From NCBI GenBank assembly GCA_046704785.1, contig JBJKRF010000128.1:1-27373 (forward strand): a stretch of DNA of 27,373 bases, given 5' to 3'. Shown here piece by piece: positions 1-7,835 of this stretch (positions within the stretch are counted from its first letter, which is position 1; each line of letters starts with the position of its first letter). Under the pieces are notes generated by a model. That model was not told where the DNA came from, made no database searches, and was given only the letters and a program-made list of their open reading frames with translations. The position numbers were made by a program, and so were the translations under genes. The DNA comes from JBJKRF01 sp046704785 (GTDB lineage Bacteria > Chloroflexota > Anaerolineae > Anaerolineales > Villigracilaceae).

Positions 1-47
1 CCGTAGACACCTTCAACAAGCGCAGCGAAGCCATCATGGCCTCTTAG
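1..47 (+). CDS. C-terminal end of an unidentified upstream gene (partial)
   Basis: Reading frame 3 from the window edge gives VDTFNKRSEAIMAS and then TAG directly followed by an in-frame TAA at 45-50. A tandem stop and an ordinary-looking helical tail fit the end of a real gene that begins outside the window. The piece is too short to name. Because it precedes the molybdenum hydroxylase gene it may belong to the same purine or heterocycle pathway, but nothing here shows that. Confidence 0.4.
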   Translation, partial: VDTFNKRSEAIMAS

Positions 48-71
48 TAACGTGGTCCAAAGACCGGGGCA

Positions 72-177
72 CTTTGGGATTTCTATTTACAGTGGCATGG
101 GAGTAAATGAGAGGGTGTAGGCGGCGCTTCGCGCCGCCTACACCCTCTCAAATCCGCTTCATCCCGCAGATTAGACC
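72..177 (+). repeat. MITE/REP-like intergenic repeat, copy 1 (perfect hairpin core)
   Basis: The left part reads TTTGGGATTTC then GGGAGTAAATG, and the right part reads AAATCCGCTTCATCCCGC. The same left and right blocks recur at the other repeat copies in this window. Between them, 108-127 and 131-150 are perfect 20-base inverted arms around a 3-base loop (ttc). It lies about 25 bases behind the stop codon at 45-47, so it would be transcribed as part of that gene's 3' end. The outermost ends are degraded compared with other copies. Confidence 0.8.
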
Positions 178-198
178 CGTTTACAGATAAGATAAAAC

Positions 199-228
199 AA
201 GTGCGCGAAGTTTACGCCTCGCGCACTT
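199..228 (+). terminator. Hairpin, possible terminator of the upstream gene
   Basis: AAGTGCGCGA at 199-208 pairs perfectly with TCGCGCACTT at 219-228 across a 10-base loop, and a T-rich stretch (tgcttt) follows. It lies between the partial gene ending at 47 and the gene starting at 277. It could end transcription of the former or be a control element in the leader of the latter. A second short hairpin (GGCAGC/GCTGCC, about 245-264) lies just before the ribosome binding site at 266-271. Confidence 0.45.
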
Positions 229-276
229 TGTGCTTTAATTAACCCGGCAGCAAAATTCCGCTGCCAGGAGGCATCC

Positions 277-1704
277 ATGTGGAGTGAGTACATCAACGCG
301 ACCAGCGTCGAGCAGGTGATTCAAATATTGGCCGAAAAAGGCCCGCACGCCCGTATCGTCGCCGGCGCGACAGACTTGATCCTCGAGCTGGAGCGCGGCG
401 TCCGCCAAGGAATCGAGACCGTGATCGACATCACCCGCATCCCCGGCCTGGACCAGATCACGCTGGACGAGGATGGCATATTCCACCTGGGCCCGCTCGC
501 CACCCACAACCAGGTAGCCGCTTCGGGGTTGACGCGCACACGAGCCTACCCGCTGGCGCGCGCCTGCTGGGAGGTCGGTGCGCCGCAAATCCGCAACCGT
601 GCCACCCTCGCGGGCAACCTGATCACGGCCTCCCCCGCCAACGACACCATCACGCCCCTCATGGCGCTGGAGGCCTCCGTGGTGCTCAAATCGGCGCGCG
701 GCGAACGCAGCCTGTCGCTCAAGGATTTTTACACCGGCGTTCGTAAAACGGCGATGGAACCAGACGAGATGCTGGTCGAGATCGCCTTCAAAGCGATGCT
801 GCCGAACCAACGCGGGACGTTCATCAAAGTGGCCCTGCGCCGCGCTCAGGCCATCTCCCTCGTCGACCTGGCGATCGTTCTCACCTTGAGCGGACCCACC
901 GTTACGGCAGCCTCGCTGACACTGGGAGCCGTGGCCCCCACCATCGTCCACGCCAGCGAAGCAGAAGCTTTTTTAGTCGGCAAGGACCTGACCGAGCCGG
1001 TTATCGCCCAGGTCGGCGAACTGGCTCAACAAGCGGCGCAGCCTATCAACGATTTGCGCAGTTCCGCCGATTACCGGCGTGAAATGGTGCGCGTGTTCAG
1101 CATGCGCGGGCTGCGCGCCCTGCGTGATGGACAGGAGCAAGCCGGCATGCCGCCTGATCCGGTGACGCTGATGGGCAGGGAAACGCCTGAGGATAGAACC
1201 GGCGTATCGGGCACCTATCAAACCAAGGGTGCGTCCGTCCTGCATACCACTATCAACGGAAAAGCCTACACGTTCACATCCGGATTCGACAAGACATTAC
1301 TACGCCTGCTGCGCGAAGAAGGCGAGCTGACCGGCACGAAGGAAGGCTGCGCGGAAGGCGAGTGCGGCGCCTGCACCGTCTTTCTGGATGGCATGGCCGT
1401 GATGGCTTGCATGGTACCCGCGCCGCGCGCCGACGGGGCCAAAATCGTGACCGTCGAGGGCCTGGCAACGGGCGAACGCCTGCACCCGGTGCAGCAAGCC
1501 TTTGTCGAAGATGGCGCCGTCCAATGCGGGTACTGCACGCCGGGTTTTCTGATGGCGACGGCGAAGCTGTTGGAAGAACGCCCGCAGCCGAGCCGCAACG
1601 AGATCGAGCAGGCCATCACAGGCAATCTGTGCCGCTGCACGGGGTATTACAAAATCGTGCAGGCCGTCGAAGACGCCAGCAAGAGCCTGCAAAAACCGGC
1701 TTGA
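277..1704 (+). CDS. Molybdenum hydroxylase, FAD-binding and 2Fe-2S subunits fused
   Basis: This 475-residue protein carries the electron-transfer parts of a xanthine dehydrogenase/aldehyde oxidase-type enzyme. Residues 1-280 are the FAD domain of the CoxM/CutM type, with RNRATLAGN at 106-114 followed by SPAND at 119-123. After a linker, residues 320-470 are the 2Fe-2S domain. Four plant-ferredoxin-type Cys (358, 363, 366, 378) are followed by the second cluster's Cys 417, 420, 452 and 454 (CGYC and CRC). The electrons would pass from the molybdenum subunit at 3639-5852 through the two clusters to FAD and then to NAD+ or another acceptor. The order FAD then 2Fe-2S is the reverse of eukaryotic xanthine dehydrogenase, so this is an independent fusion of the M and S subunits. 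The start is set by AGGAGG at 266-271. The substrate cannot be told from this subunit. Confidence 0.93.
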   Translation: MWSEYINATSVEQVIQILAEKGPHARIVAGATDLILELERGVRQGIETVIDITRIPGLDQITLDEDGIFHLGPLATHNQVAASGLTRTRAYPLARACWEVGAPQIRNRATLAGNLITASPANDTITPLMALEASVVLKSARGERSLSLKDFYTGVRKTAMEPDEMLVEIAFKAMLPNQRGTFIKVALRRAQAISLVDLAIVLTLSGPTVTAASLTLGAVAPTIVHASEAEAFLVGKDLTEPVIAQVGELAQQAAQPINDLRSSADYRREMVRVFSMRGLRALRDGQEQAGMPPDPVTLMGRETPEDRTGVSGTYQTKGASVLHTTINGKAYTFTSGFDKTLLRLLREEGELTGTKEGCAEGECGACTVFLDGMAVMACMVPAPRADGAKIVTVEGLATGERLHPVQQAFVEDGAVQCGYCTPGFLMATAKLLEERPQPSRNEIEQAITGNLCRCTGYYKIVQAVEDASKSLQKPA

Positions 1705-1748
1705 TATTCTAATCCTTAGGAAACAGCCAGCAAATTGGAGATTATCGA

Positions 1749-2159
1749 ATGGGAAAATACCGACAGGAAGTCGTTGAACCGCCTTACAAAGTCCACCCGA
1801 TATGGCGCGGAATTGGCTGCATCATGATGATCATCATTCCGATCATGTCCTGGTTGATCGCCGATCAGGTCGTCCAGTATGGCAACAACGCAGGTTGGCC
1901 TTTGATGGACGCGCTGCGCGGCAGCATCACCTTCCCGACCATCTTTTACCAGATTCCCTATATTTTGAACGTCGCTTATTCCATTTCGAACTACCCCAAT
2001 CTCGAAGCGCAACTGGTCTTCTTCTTGACGGTGCTGATTATTTTTTCAGGTGTCATGTCGGTCGTCTATGCGATGATCTATCGCGTGGTCGGGCCGCCGC
2101 GCTATTCCCCCCTGGATGCACCCGCGCAGCGCGTCCGCACCCGAAGGTACAAGCGGTAG
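1749..2159 (+). CDS. Small membrane protein of unknown function
   Basis: A 136-residue protein that I do not recognise. It has a cytoplasmic-looking N-terminus, a strong membrane segment at about 21-39 (Ile/Met-rich), a moderately hydrophobic stretch at 60-80 that could be a re-entrant or periplasmic helix, and a second strong segment at 88-112. The tail is basic and Arg-rich (128-136), which would stay in the cytoplasm. TTGGAG at 1735-1740 lies 8 bases before the ATG. It follows the fused FAD/2Fe-2S gene by 44 bases on the same strand and is probably co-transcribed. A role as a membrane partner for the enzyme is possible but unsupported. Confidence 0.75.
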   Translation: MGKYRQEVVEPPYKVHPIWRGIGCIMMIIIPIMSWLIADQVVQYGNNAGWPLMDALRGSITFPTIFYQIPYILNVAYSISNYPNLEAQLVFFLTVLIIFSGVMSVVYAMIYRVVGPPRYSPLDAPAQRVRTRRYKR

Positions 2160-2496
2160 GCGGATATTAACATTTACAACAGGTCATTTTATGAAGTATG
2201 GCAAGCTTTTGATTAATGAAAGTATGAATAAAACCTGCTTATCTTGGTAGCCATCGAGAGAATTTTTATCAGGCTAGAAGATGGAAAGCCGTTATTTGGG
2301 TTTCCATCTTCAGCGGCTTGCTAATCGTTCATCGAAGGCCATAACAAAATATGGAAAGACCCAAACATCAGTACATCTTGAAGAACACCCACCATCAGAT
2401 CTGGCAGACGGGCGGCGCAGGTCATCTGAAGAGATGCCGCATGATCATTGGTTTGCGTGGCCTGGCAGGCCGCTGAACCCTGCCGCAAAAGCGACT
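2160..2496. other. Intergenic stretch between convergent genes, no gene seen
   Basis: This stretch separates the plus-strand membrane protein from the minus-strand acidic protein, so it should hold terminators for both. AAGATGGAAA (2278-2287) and TTTCCATCTT (2301-2310) form a perfect 10-base hairpin with a 13-base loop. GGCAGG/CCTGCC (2464-2469 and 2479-2484) form a weaker one just past the acidic gene's stop. Neither has a good T-run. A short plus-strand reading frame (2281-2535) has no ribosome binding site and no protein-like composition, so I do not call it. Confidence 0.4.
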
Positions 2497-3306
2497 TTAT
2501 TCCTCGCCGCCTACCATCCCGGTTTCCTCGTCTAGCGGCTCGTCTTCCATCTCCATGGGTGGCAGCTCCTCGACTTCTTCCGGCGGCTCTTCGATTTCGT
2601 AGTCCGTGCCCTCGCCTTCTTCGGATTCGCCCTCCGACTCTTCTTCGCCCTCTTCGGCCTCTTCCCCTTCTTCCTCGGCCTCTTCCGGTTCTTCGTGCTC
2701 CTCGCCTTCCTCATGCTCTTCTGATTCTTCTGTCTCTTCTTCGGGTTCTTCCTCCTCGGATTCTTCCTCGCCTTCGCCCTCTTCCTCGCCTTCGGACTCT
2801 TCCTCCTCCGACTCTTCTGCCTCTTCTTCGGGTTCTTCCTCCTCGGATTCTTCCTCACCTTCGCCCTCTTCCTCACCTTCGCCCTCTTCCTCTTCCGACT
2901 CTTCTTCCTCTTCGGGCTCTTCTTCCTCAGATTCTTCTTCTTCCTCTTCCCCTTCTTCTGCCTCTTCGCGTTCGTCTTCGTCGGTGTGTTCGCTTGCTTC
3001 CGCCACAGCAGCCTTCGAGTCGTCATCCGCCTCTTCCGGGAGTTCCGCTTCGTCGTCCGGGGATTCGGCAGGATGTTTTTCCTGCCAGATATCCACCAGC
3101 TTTTCGTAAGTCGTCGGCATGGTCGCATGCAGGTCTTCCATCACCGCGGCGTATTGCTCATACAATTGCTTTTCCTGCGGCGTCTCCAGGTCGGTATGGA
3201 TCAGTTGCAGCAGATTCAGCGCTTCCATTTCTCCCAATTTCCGCGCCGATAGTTTGTACTGGATAAAGCTTAGCTTATCCGATAAGGACAGTTGGTCAAA
3301 TTCCAT
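2497..3306 (-). CDS. Highly acidic Glu-rich repeat protein
   Basis: This is a 269-residue protein. Residues 1-80 look like a small helical domain with normal composition, ending in YEKLVDIWQEKHP. From about 81 to 232 the chain is almost entirely Glu, with Ser, Gly, Pro and Ala, in repeating SEEEEPEEE-type units. The tail (233-269) is still acidic. The start at 3306 is chosen because AAGGAA lies about 8 bases upstream on the minus strand. A longer in-frame start (3462) would add an unlikely Arg/Pro-rich leader. The gene contains an in-frame tandem DNA repeat of 87 bases. It lies between the two halves of the molybdenum hydroxylase locus on the opposite strand. No function is recognised. The low-complexity region is expected to be disordered and may bind cations or basic proteins, which is only inference from charge. 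Confidence 0.8.
   Translation of the reverse strand: MEFDQLSLSDKLSFIQYKLSARKLGEMEALNLLQLIHTDLETPQEKQLYEQYAAVMEDLHATMPTTYEKLVDIWQEKHPAESPDDEAELPEEADDDSKAAVAEASEHTDEDEREEAEEGEEEEEESEEEEPEEEEESEEEEGEGEEEGEGEEESEEEEPEEEAEESEEEESEGEEEGEGEEESEEEEPEEETEESEEHEEGEEHEEPEEAEEEGEEAEEGEEESEGESEEGEGTDYEIEEPPEEVEELPPMEMEDEPLDEETGMVGGEE
2731..2904 (-). repeat. 87-base tandem repeat inside the acidic protein gene
   Basis: Bases 2731-2817 and 2818-2904 are two copies of an 87-base unit (29 codons) that differ at only about 6-8 positions. A third, more diverged copy with a 3-base deletion begins around 2905. The period is a multiple of three, so copy-number change would keep the reading frame and alter only the length of the Glu-rich region. 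Confidence 0.75.
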
Positions 3307-3638
3307 GAAAAATTCCTTTGCAAAAATCGAGGTTTTACTTGTACAGGATGAAAGAACGGCTTCTAAAATATTACACCAGCCGCGTAAAAATGGCAAAGGT
3401 ACGTCCAGCAGGGGTGGCCTTCTCAAAGTCGGACTTTCCACCACCGCAACATCCGAAAGCACGGAGAGAACACGAAAATCTCCGTGCCTTAGTCGTGGTA
3501 AAAGGCTCTGTGCGCTATTCCGCTTGTGCAGGTCGACAAGCCTGATTTCGCAGACCTCCTACAGATGTATAATAATTGGAAGTTTCTGTAGAAAAAAGCA
3601 AGAGGTTCCATTGGAGCTATGAATCTCGTGAGGAACAA
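3307..3638. other. Divergent intergenic region with hairpin
   Basis: This region lies between the start of the minus-strand acidic gene and the start of the plus-strand molybdenum subunit gene, so it should hold promoters for both. A perfect 9-base hairpin (GCACGGAGA at 3459-3467, TCTCCGTGC at 3479-3487, 11-base loop) sits near the middle and could be an operator or a leader structure. No protein-coding frame here has a convincing start. Confidence 0.4.
3568..3573 (+). promoter_or_regulatory. Candidate -10 box for the molybdenum subunit gene
   Basis: A perfect TATAAT at 3568-3573 lies in the divergent intergenic region, about 65 bases before the ATG at 3639. No good -35 box is seen at 16-18 bases spacing, so activation by a regulator is possible. 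If real, the molybdenum subunit gene has its own promoter and is not simply read through from the FAD/2Fe-2S gene. Confidence 0.4.
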
Positions 3639-5852
3639 ATGACCACTACCCTTGTTGGCAAACCCCTTCCGCGAATCGACGCTTATGGCAAAGTCACCGG
3701 CGAAACGCGCTATTCGGGCGACCTGTCCAGGCCGGGAATGCTGCACATGAAAATTCTGTTCGCCGGGCGGCCGCATGCCCGCATGGTACGCATCGACACG
3801 TCTGCGGCCGAGACATTGCCCGGCGTGGCCGGCGTGTTTACCGCCAGGGATGTGCCCGTCAACGAGTATGGCTTGCAGATCAACGACCAACCCGTCCTGT
3901 GCGGGCCCGGCTCCGGCAAAGCCGGCGCAGACGTTGTCCGTTTTGTAGGAGACCAGGTGGCCGTCGTCGTCGCCGAAACGGAAAAGATCGCTGCGGCGGC
4001 GTTGGAACGCATCCGGGTGGAATATGAAGACCTGCCGGTGCAGACCGATCCCGTGGCGGCCATGCAGCCGGGCGCTTACCCTATCCACGCCGAAATCGGC
4101 GAGAGCAACATCTGCGTACACGACAAAATCCGCAAGGGAGATGTCGAAGCCGGATTCGCCCAGGCGGACGTGATCGTCGAGGGCGAGTACCACGTCCCGG
4201 TGCAGGAGCACGCCTATTTGCAGCCCGAAGCCGGCCTGGCTTATCTCGACGAGGCAGAGCGAATCGTGGTGCAATGCGGCGGCCAGTGGACCCACACCGA
4301 CCAGAACCAGGTGGCCCACGCGCTCGGCCTGCCCCCGAGCAAGGTGCGCGTGATCTATCCGGCCATCGGCGGCGCGTTTGGGGGCCGGGAAGATATGTCA
4401 GTGCAAATCGTGCTGGCGTTGGCGGCATTGCGACTCAAGAAACCGATCAAGATCGTCTGGTCGCGTCAAGAGTCCATTTTTGGGCATGCCAAACGCCATG
4501 CGATGGTGATCCGCGCCAAATGGGGCGCAACGCGGGACGGCAAATTGATCGCCGCGGAAACGACTTTCATCGCAGACGGCGGCGCGTATATGTACACGAC
4601 CAACAAGGTGCTGGGCAACTCGACCATCACGCAAACCGGCACCTACGTCATCCCCAACGTCAAATCGGACGTGATCGGCGTTTACACCAACAATGTGCCG
4701 GGGGCTGCTTTTCGCGGGTTCGGCGCACCACAGGCGTTGTTCATGGCCGAAATGCAGATGAATAAACTGGCAGAAAAACTGGGCCTGGACCCCGTCGAGT
4801 TCCGGATGCGGAACGTGCTCAAAGAAGGCGACACGCTCGACGTGCAGACCGCGCCGCCCGGACCGGTCACAGCGGGCCGGGTCATCGTCGCAGCGGCGGA
4901 GAAAGCCGGATGGCAGGAAACCGCCAACGGGTGGAAACGACCAGTCGAAACGACTCGCGCGGCGGATTCTCCCCTTCGACGCGGAATCGGCCTGGCGGCC
5001 GGGTTCAAAAATATCGGCTTCAGCTTTGGATACCAGGATAACTGCTGGGCGCGCGTTGAAATCCACGGCAAAGCCGAGATCGACCACGTGATCGTCCATC
5101 ACGCGGCTGCCGAGGTGGGGCAAGGCAGTCATACCATTCTAGCGCAAATGGCCGCCGAGGCCATCGGCGTGCCGCTGGAGAAAATTCAGATGGTCACGTC
5201 TGACACGCTGGGCATGGGAAGTTCGGGCAGCGCTTCGGCCTCGCGCCTGACCTTTATGGCGGGAAATTCCATCAAGGGAGCCGCCGAGCGAGCGCGCAAA
5301 AAATGGGAAGCGGAAGAACGCCCGGCGATTGTGGAGTACACCTACCTGGCACCCCAGACCACGCCCTTCGACAAGGAGACCGGGCGCGCCATGCCGAACT
5401 TCGCCTACGCCTATTCCGCCCAGGCCATCGAAGTGGAAGTGGACACGGAAAGCGGGCACGTGCGCGTGCTGCGCGTGATCGCCGCCGACGATGTGGGCAA
5501 AGCGATCAACCCGGCGCTGGTGGAAGGCCAGGTGGAAGGCGGCGTGGTGCAGGCGCAGGGGTACGCCATGCTCGAAAACTTCGTCACGCGCGACGGATAT
5601 GTGTTGAGCGACCAGTTGAGCACGTACTTGATTCCCACCATTTGGGATATTCCAGAGAAAGTGGAATCGCTGATTCTGGAGATTCCCGACGAGCGCGGGC
5701 CATGGGGAGCGCGCGGCCTGGGTGAGTTACCCTTCCTGCCGGTCGCGCCGGCGATTGCCGCCGCCGTCCATGATGCCACCGGCGTATGGTTCGACGAATT
5801 CCCGCTCACGCCGGAACGCGTGCTGCGCGGGTTGGGCAGGATCGGTAAATAG
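3639..5852 (+). CDS. Molybdenum hydroxylase, molybdopterin-binding large subunit (xanthine dehydrogenase type)
   Basis: A 737-residue catalytic subunit of the xanthine dehydrogenase/aldehyde oxidase family. Family motifs in order are GGAFGGRE (244-251), AFRGFGAPQ (357-365, whose Arg corresponds to the substrate-binding Arg of xanthine dehydrogenases), GQGSHT (494-499) and GARGLGE (690-696), where Glu696 is the expected catalytic base. The CoxL active-site loop typical of form I CO dehydrogenase (with the catalytic Cys) is absent, so CO oxidation is unlikely. The start at ATG 3639 is chosen because GAGGA lies a few bases before it and the sequence MTTTLVGKPLPR matches the usual family N-terminus. 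An upstream TTG at 3576 would add 21 unlikely residues. The partner FAD/2Fe-2S subunit is at 277-1704. Substrate could be a purine, another N-heterocycle or an aldehyde. Confidence 0.92.
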   Translation: MTTTLVGKPLPRIDAYGKVTGETRYSGDLSRPGMLHMKILFAGRPHARMVRIDTSAAETLPGVAGVFTARDVPVNEYGLQINDQPVLCGPGSGKAGADVVRFVGDQVAVVVAETEKIAAAALERIRVEYEDLPVQTDPVAAMQPGAYPIHAEIGESNICVHDKIRKGDVEAGFAQADVIVEGEYHVPVQEHAYLQPEAGLAYLDEAERIVVQCGGQWTHTDQNQVAHALGLPPSKVRVIYPAIGGAFGGREDMSVQIVLALAALRLKKPIKIVWSRQESIFGHAKRHAMVIRAKWGATRDGKLIAAETTFIADGGAYMYTTNKVLGNSTITQTGTYVIPNVKSDVIGVYTNNVPGAAFRGFGAPQALFMAEMQMNKLAEKLGLDPVEFRMRNVLKEGDTLDVQTAPPGPVTAGRVIVAAAEKAGWQETANGWKRPVETTRAADSPLRRGIGLAAGFKNIGFSFGYQDNCWARVEIHGKAEIDHVIVHHAAAEVGQGSHTILAQMAAEAIGVPLEKIQMVTSDTLGMGSSGSASASRLTFMAGNSIKGAAERARKKWEAEERPAIVEYTYLAPQTTPFDKETGRAMPNFAYAYSAQAIEVEVDTESGHVRVLRVIAADDVGKAINPALVEGQVEGGVVQAQGYAMLENFVTRDGYVLSDQLSTYLIPTIWDIPEKVESLILEIPDERGPWGARGLGELPFLPVAPAIAAAVHDATGVWFDEFPLTPERVLRGLGRIGK

Positions 5853-5869
5853 ACGCTGCCGTCTGGTTC

Positions 5870-7054
5870 TTATCTCGCCAGCGGCAACGTAAAAAAGAAA
5901 GTGCTACCCTGGCCTACGCCCGCACTCTCGGCCCAGATATGGCCGCCGTGCGCCTCCACCAGATACCTGGCAATGGTCAGGCCAATGCCCGATCCGCCCC
6001 CGCCCTGCCGCGAACGGGAACGGTCGGCGCGGTAGAAACGATCGAAGATATGCGGCAGGTGCTCGGGCGAAATTCCAACACCGGTATCGTTCACAGCAAC
6101 CTGCAAACCGTCCTCGCGCCGCGCCGCAGAAATTGTCACGATTCCCCCTGCCGGGGTGTACATCAACGCGTTCCCCAATAAATTGGTCAGCACCTGGATC
6201 ACACGATCTTCGTCCACCTGCACGAGTGGAAGCCCGTCGGGCAAGGCCAGCTTCATTTCGACGTTTTTGGCCTCGAACTGGTAAGACAGCCGTTTGATCG
6301 CCGTCGCCACCAGCCCGGCCAAGGCAACATCGCGGAGTTCCAAGGAATACGATCCGGCCTCCACGCGGCTGAGTTCCTGCAAGTCCTCCACCAGGCGACT
6401 CAAGCGGTCGGCCTCGCGATGGATTTCGGCATACGTTTCCGGGGTGGCGGGAAGCACGCCGTCCATCAGACCTTCCATATAGCCTTTGATGGCCGTCAAG
6501 GGGGTGCGCAGTTCATGGCTGACGTCCCCGATCAATTGGCGACGCATGCTTTCCGTGTGTTCGAGGCGTTCGGCCATGCCATTGAAGCGTTCGGCCAGGT
6601 CGGCCAATTCGTCCGAGCCGGAGACCTTGACGCGCTCATCGTAATGGCCATCGGCGATGCGCTGCGAAGCGCCCATCATCGCCCGCAGCGGGGCCACGAT
6701 GCGACGGGTAAAAAATACGCTGACCAGCACCGCCGCCACAATCGCCGTCAGGATCGAATAGCCGAGCGCCTCATTGAAACTGGCTCGAAAATTGTCGTAT
6801 AGCTCCTGCATCATGCCTCCGGCCTGCAGGAATGGCCCGCGCCGGGTGCCCGGCGGAATCCCGCCAAAGTTGTTGCCAACAATATCCCCGCGTTGGGCCA
6901 TCATCTGAGGCTCCATCCCGGCCAGGTGACGGTTGAAAGCCGTTGGCAGTGTGAACTGAGTGGCGCTGACCAACACCAAGACTGCCAGCAGGAGAATCGC
7001 CAGATACGAAAGCAGGAGCTTCGGCCCAAGGTGGGTATGAAAATAATCGATCAT
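5870..7054 (-). CDS. Membrane sensor histidine kinase
   Basis: A 394-residue kinase of the two-component type. Membrane segment 1 is at about 12-32, a short extracytoplasmic region follows (about 33-97, with Gly/Pro/Asn/Met, no recognised fold), and membrane segment 2 is at 98-115. HAMP covers about 116-170. The HisKA domain has SHELRTPL with phospho-acceptor His180. The ATPase domain has the N box around Asn291-Asn295, DTGVG at 323-327 and GSGIGL at 354-359. The start codon overlaps the stop of the regulator gene by 4 bases (ATGA type), so the two are translationally coupled. It converges with the molybdenum subunit gene, with only 17 bases between the stops. The signal it senses is not shown. 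The adjacent PepSY-like protein is a candidate partner. Confidence 0.95.
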   Translation of the reverse strand: MIDYFHTHLGPKLLLSYLAILLLAVLVLVSATQFTLPTAFNRHLAGMEPQMMAQRGDIVGNNFGGIPPGTRRGPFLQAGGMMQELYDNFRASFNEALGYSILTAIVAAVLVSVFFTRRIVAPLRAMMGASQRIADGHYDERVKVSGSDELADLAERFNGMAERLEHTESMRRQLIGDVSHELRTPLTAIKGYMEGLMDGVLPATPETYAEIHREADRLSRLVEDLQELSRVEAGSYSLELRDVALAGLVATAIKRLSYQFEAKNVEMKLALPDGLPLVQVDEDRVIQVLTNLLGNALMYTPAGGIVTISAARREDGLQVAVNDTGVGISPEHLPHIFDRFYRADRSRSRQGGGGSGIGLTIARYLVEAHGGHIWAESAGVGQGSTFFFTLPLAR

Positions 7055-7734
7055 AGCGGTTTATCCTCGAAACGGTATCCCACGCCACGCACCGTGACGA
7101 TCAAATTCTCGTCCCCCAATTTTTGGCGTACGTGACCGAGATGTACGTCCACAACGCGCATTTCGCCAAAGTATGAGGTGCCCCACACTTTTTCGAGCAG
7201 TTGCTCGCGGGTCAACACGCGCCCCCGGTTCTCTGCCAGAACCCGAAGCAGGTCGAACTCGATCGCTGTCAAATCGATGGGATGTTCGTCCAATGTGATG
7301 GTGCGCGCACCCGTGTCGATGCGCAGCCGCCTGGAGGCCAGAACGCCCGACTCCCCGGAAGCGCCTCCCGTTTTGAGGCGCCGCAGCGCCGCCTTGATGC
7401 GCGCCACCAGTTCCCGCGGGCTGAAAGGCTTGGTTACATAATCATCCGCGCCAACAGAGAGCCCGACGATCTTATCGATCTCCTCCGTCTTTGCCGTCAG
7501 CAGGATCACATACACGTCCGACTCGCGGCGCAGGCGGGTCAGCAGTTCGACGCCGTCCATACCGGGTAGCATAATATCCAACACCACCAGGTCCGGCTTA
7601 AAGGCCAGAGCCGCTTTCAAGCCCGAAGGGCCGTCTGAGGCCGTATACACTTCGTATCCTTCAGGCTTAAGATAAGCGCTGACTAAATTGACAATGGAAG
7701 GTTCGTCGTCAATGACGAGGATTTTTGTCATCAT
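7051..7734 (-). CDS. OmpR-family response regulator
   Basis: A 227-residue DNA-binding regulator, partner of the kinase that follows it. The receiver domain (1-118) has the acidic pair Asp9/Asp10, phospho-acceptor Asp53 in VVLDIMLPGMDG, Thr80 and Lys102. A winged-helix DNA-binding domain of the Trans_reg_C type follows (about 128-225, with the family's RVLTREQLLEKVW helix and the VDVHLGHVRQKLG recognition helix). There is no Shine-Dalgarno sequence before the start. A TACAAT box at 7745-7740 would place transcription start at or next to the ATG, suggesting a leaderless message. The gene starts with two Met codons, and either could be used. Confidence 0.95.
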   Translation of the reverse strand: MMTKILVIDDEPSIVNLVSAYLKPEGYEVYTASDGPSGLKAALAFKPDLVVLDIMLPGMDGVELLTRLRRESDVYVILLTAKTEEIDKIVGLSVGADDYVTKPFSPRELVARIKAALRRLKTGGASGESGVLASRRLRIDTGARTITLDEHPIDLTAIEFDLLRVLAENRGRVLTREQLLEKVWGTSYFGEMRVVDVHLGHVRQKLGDENLIVTVRGVGYRFEDKPL

Positions 7735-7739
7735 TTTTT

Positions 7740-7745
7740 ATTGTA
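7740..7745 (-). promoter_or_regulatory. Candidate -10 box of the regulator/kinase operon
   Basis: On the minus strand TACAAT (one mismatch from TATAAT) ends 5 bases before the ATG at 7734. Transcription starting the usual 6-7 bases downstream would begin at the start codon. No ribosome binding site is visible. The -35 position falls inside the hairpin at 7751-7785. Confidence 0.4.
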
Positions 7746-7750
7746 CACAT

Positions 7751-7785
7751 AAACCGCAAGGACAGGCGCCCTGCCCTTGCGGTTT
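7751..7785 (-). terminator. Strong hairpin terminator behind the PepSY-like gene
   Basis: AAACCGCAAGGACAGG (7751-7766) pairs with 7770-7785 with one mismatch and a 3-base loop. It follows the stop of the minus-strand gene 7836-8714 and precedes the regulator gene on the same strand. The T-run on the minus strand is short (ttt within the arm end), so termination may be partial. On the plus strand a TTTTT tract lies further off, but no plus-strand gene ends here. Confidence 0.65.
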
Positions 7786-7835
7786 CTTTGAGACTTTTTG
7801 TAGGGTCGGGCCGACGCACAACCCAAGCACATGGC

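Noticed and set aside
235..951. Minus-strand 238-residue Gly/Arg/His-rich frame
   Set aside because: It lies opposite the well-supported FAD subunit gene and has the composition of an antisense GC-rich shadow frame.
2278..2365. Possible ninth repeat copy (TTTGGGTTTCCAT and the inverted ATGGAAAGACCCAAA)
   Set aside because: Only a short stretch resembles the left block, the right block is missing, and the similarity may be chance. Kept as a plain hairpin region.
2448..3266. Plus-strand frames giving Ser-rich and Leu/Pro/Arg-rich proteins
   Set aside because: They are complements of the Glu codon runs (GAG/GAA) of the minus-strand acidic gene. They lack ribosome binding sites and have no normal protein composition.
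3639..5852. Carbon monoxide dehydrogenase large subunit
   Set aside because: The active-site loop with Cys typical of form I CoxL is absent. The loop AFRGFGAPQ is of the xanthine dehydrogenase/aldehyde oxidase type.
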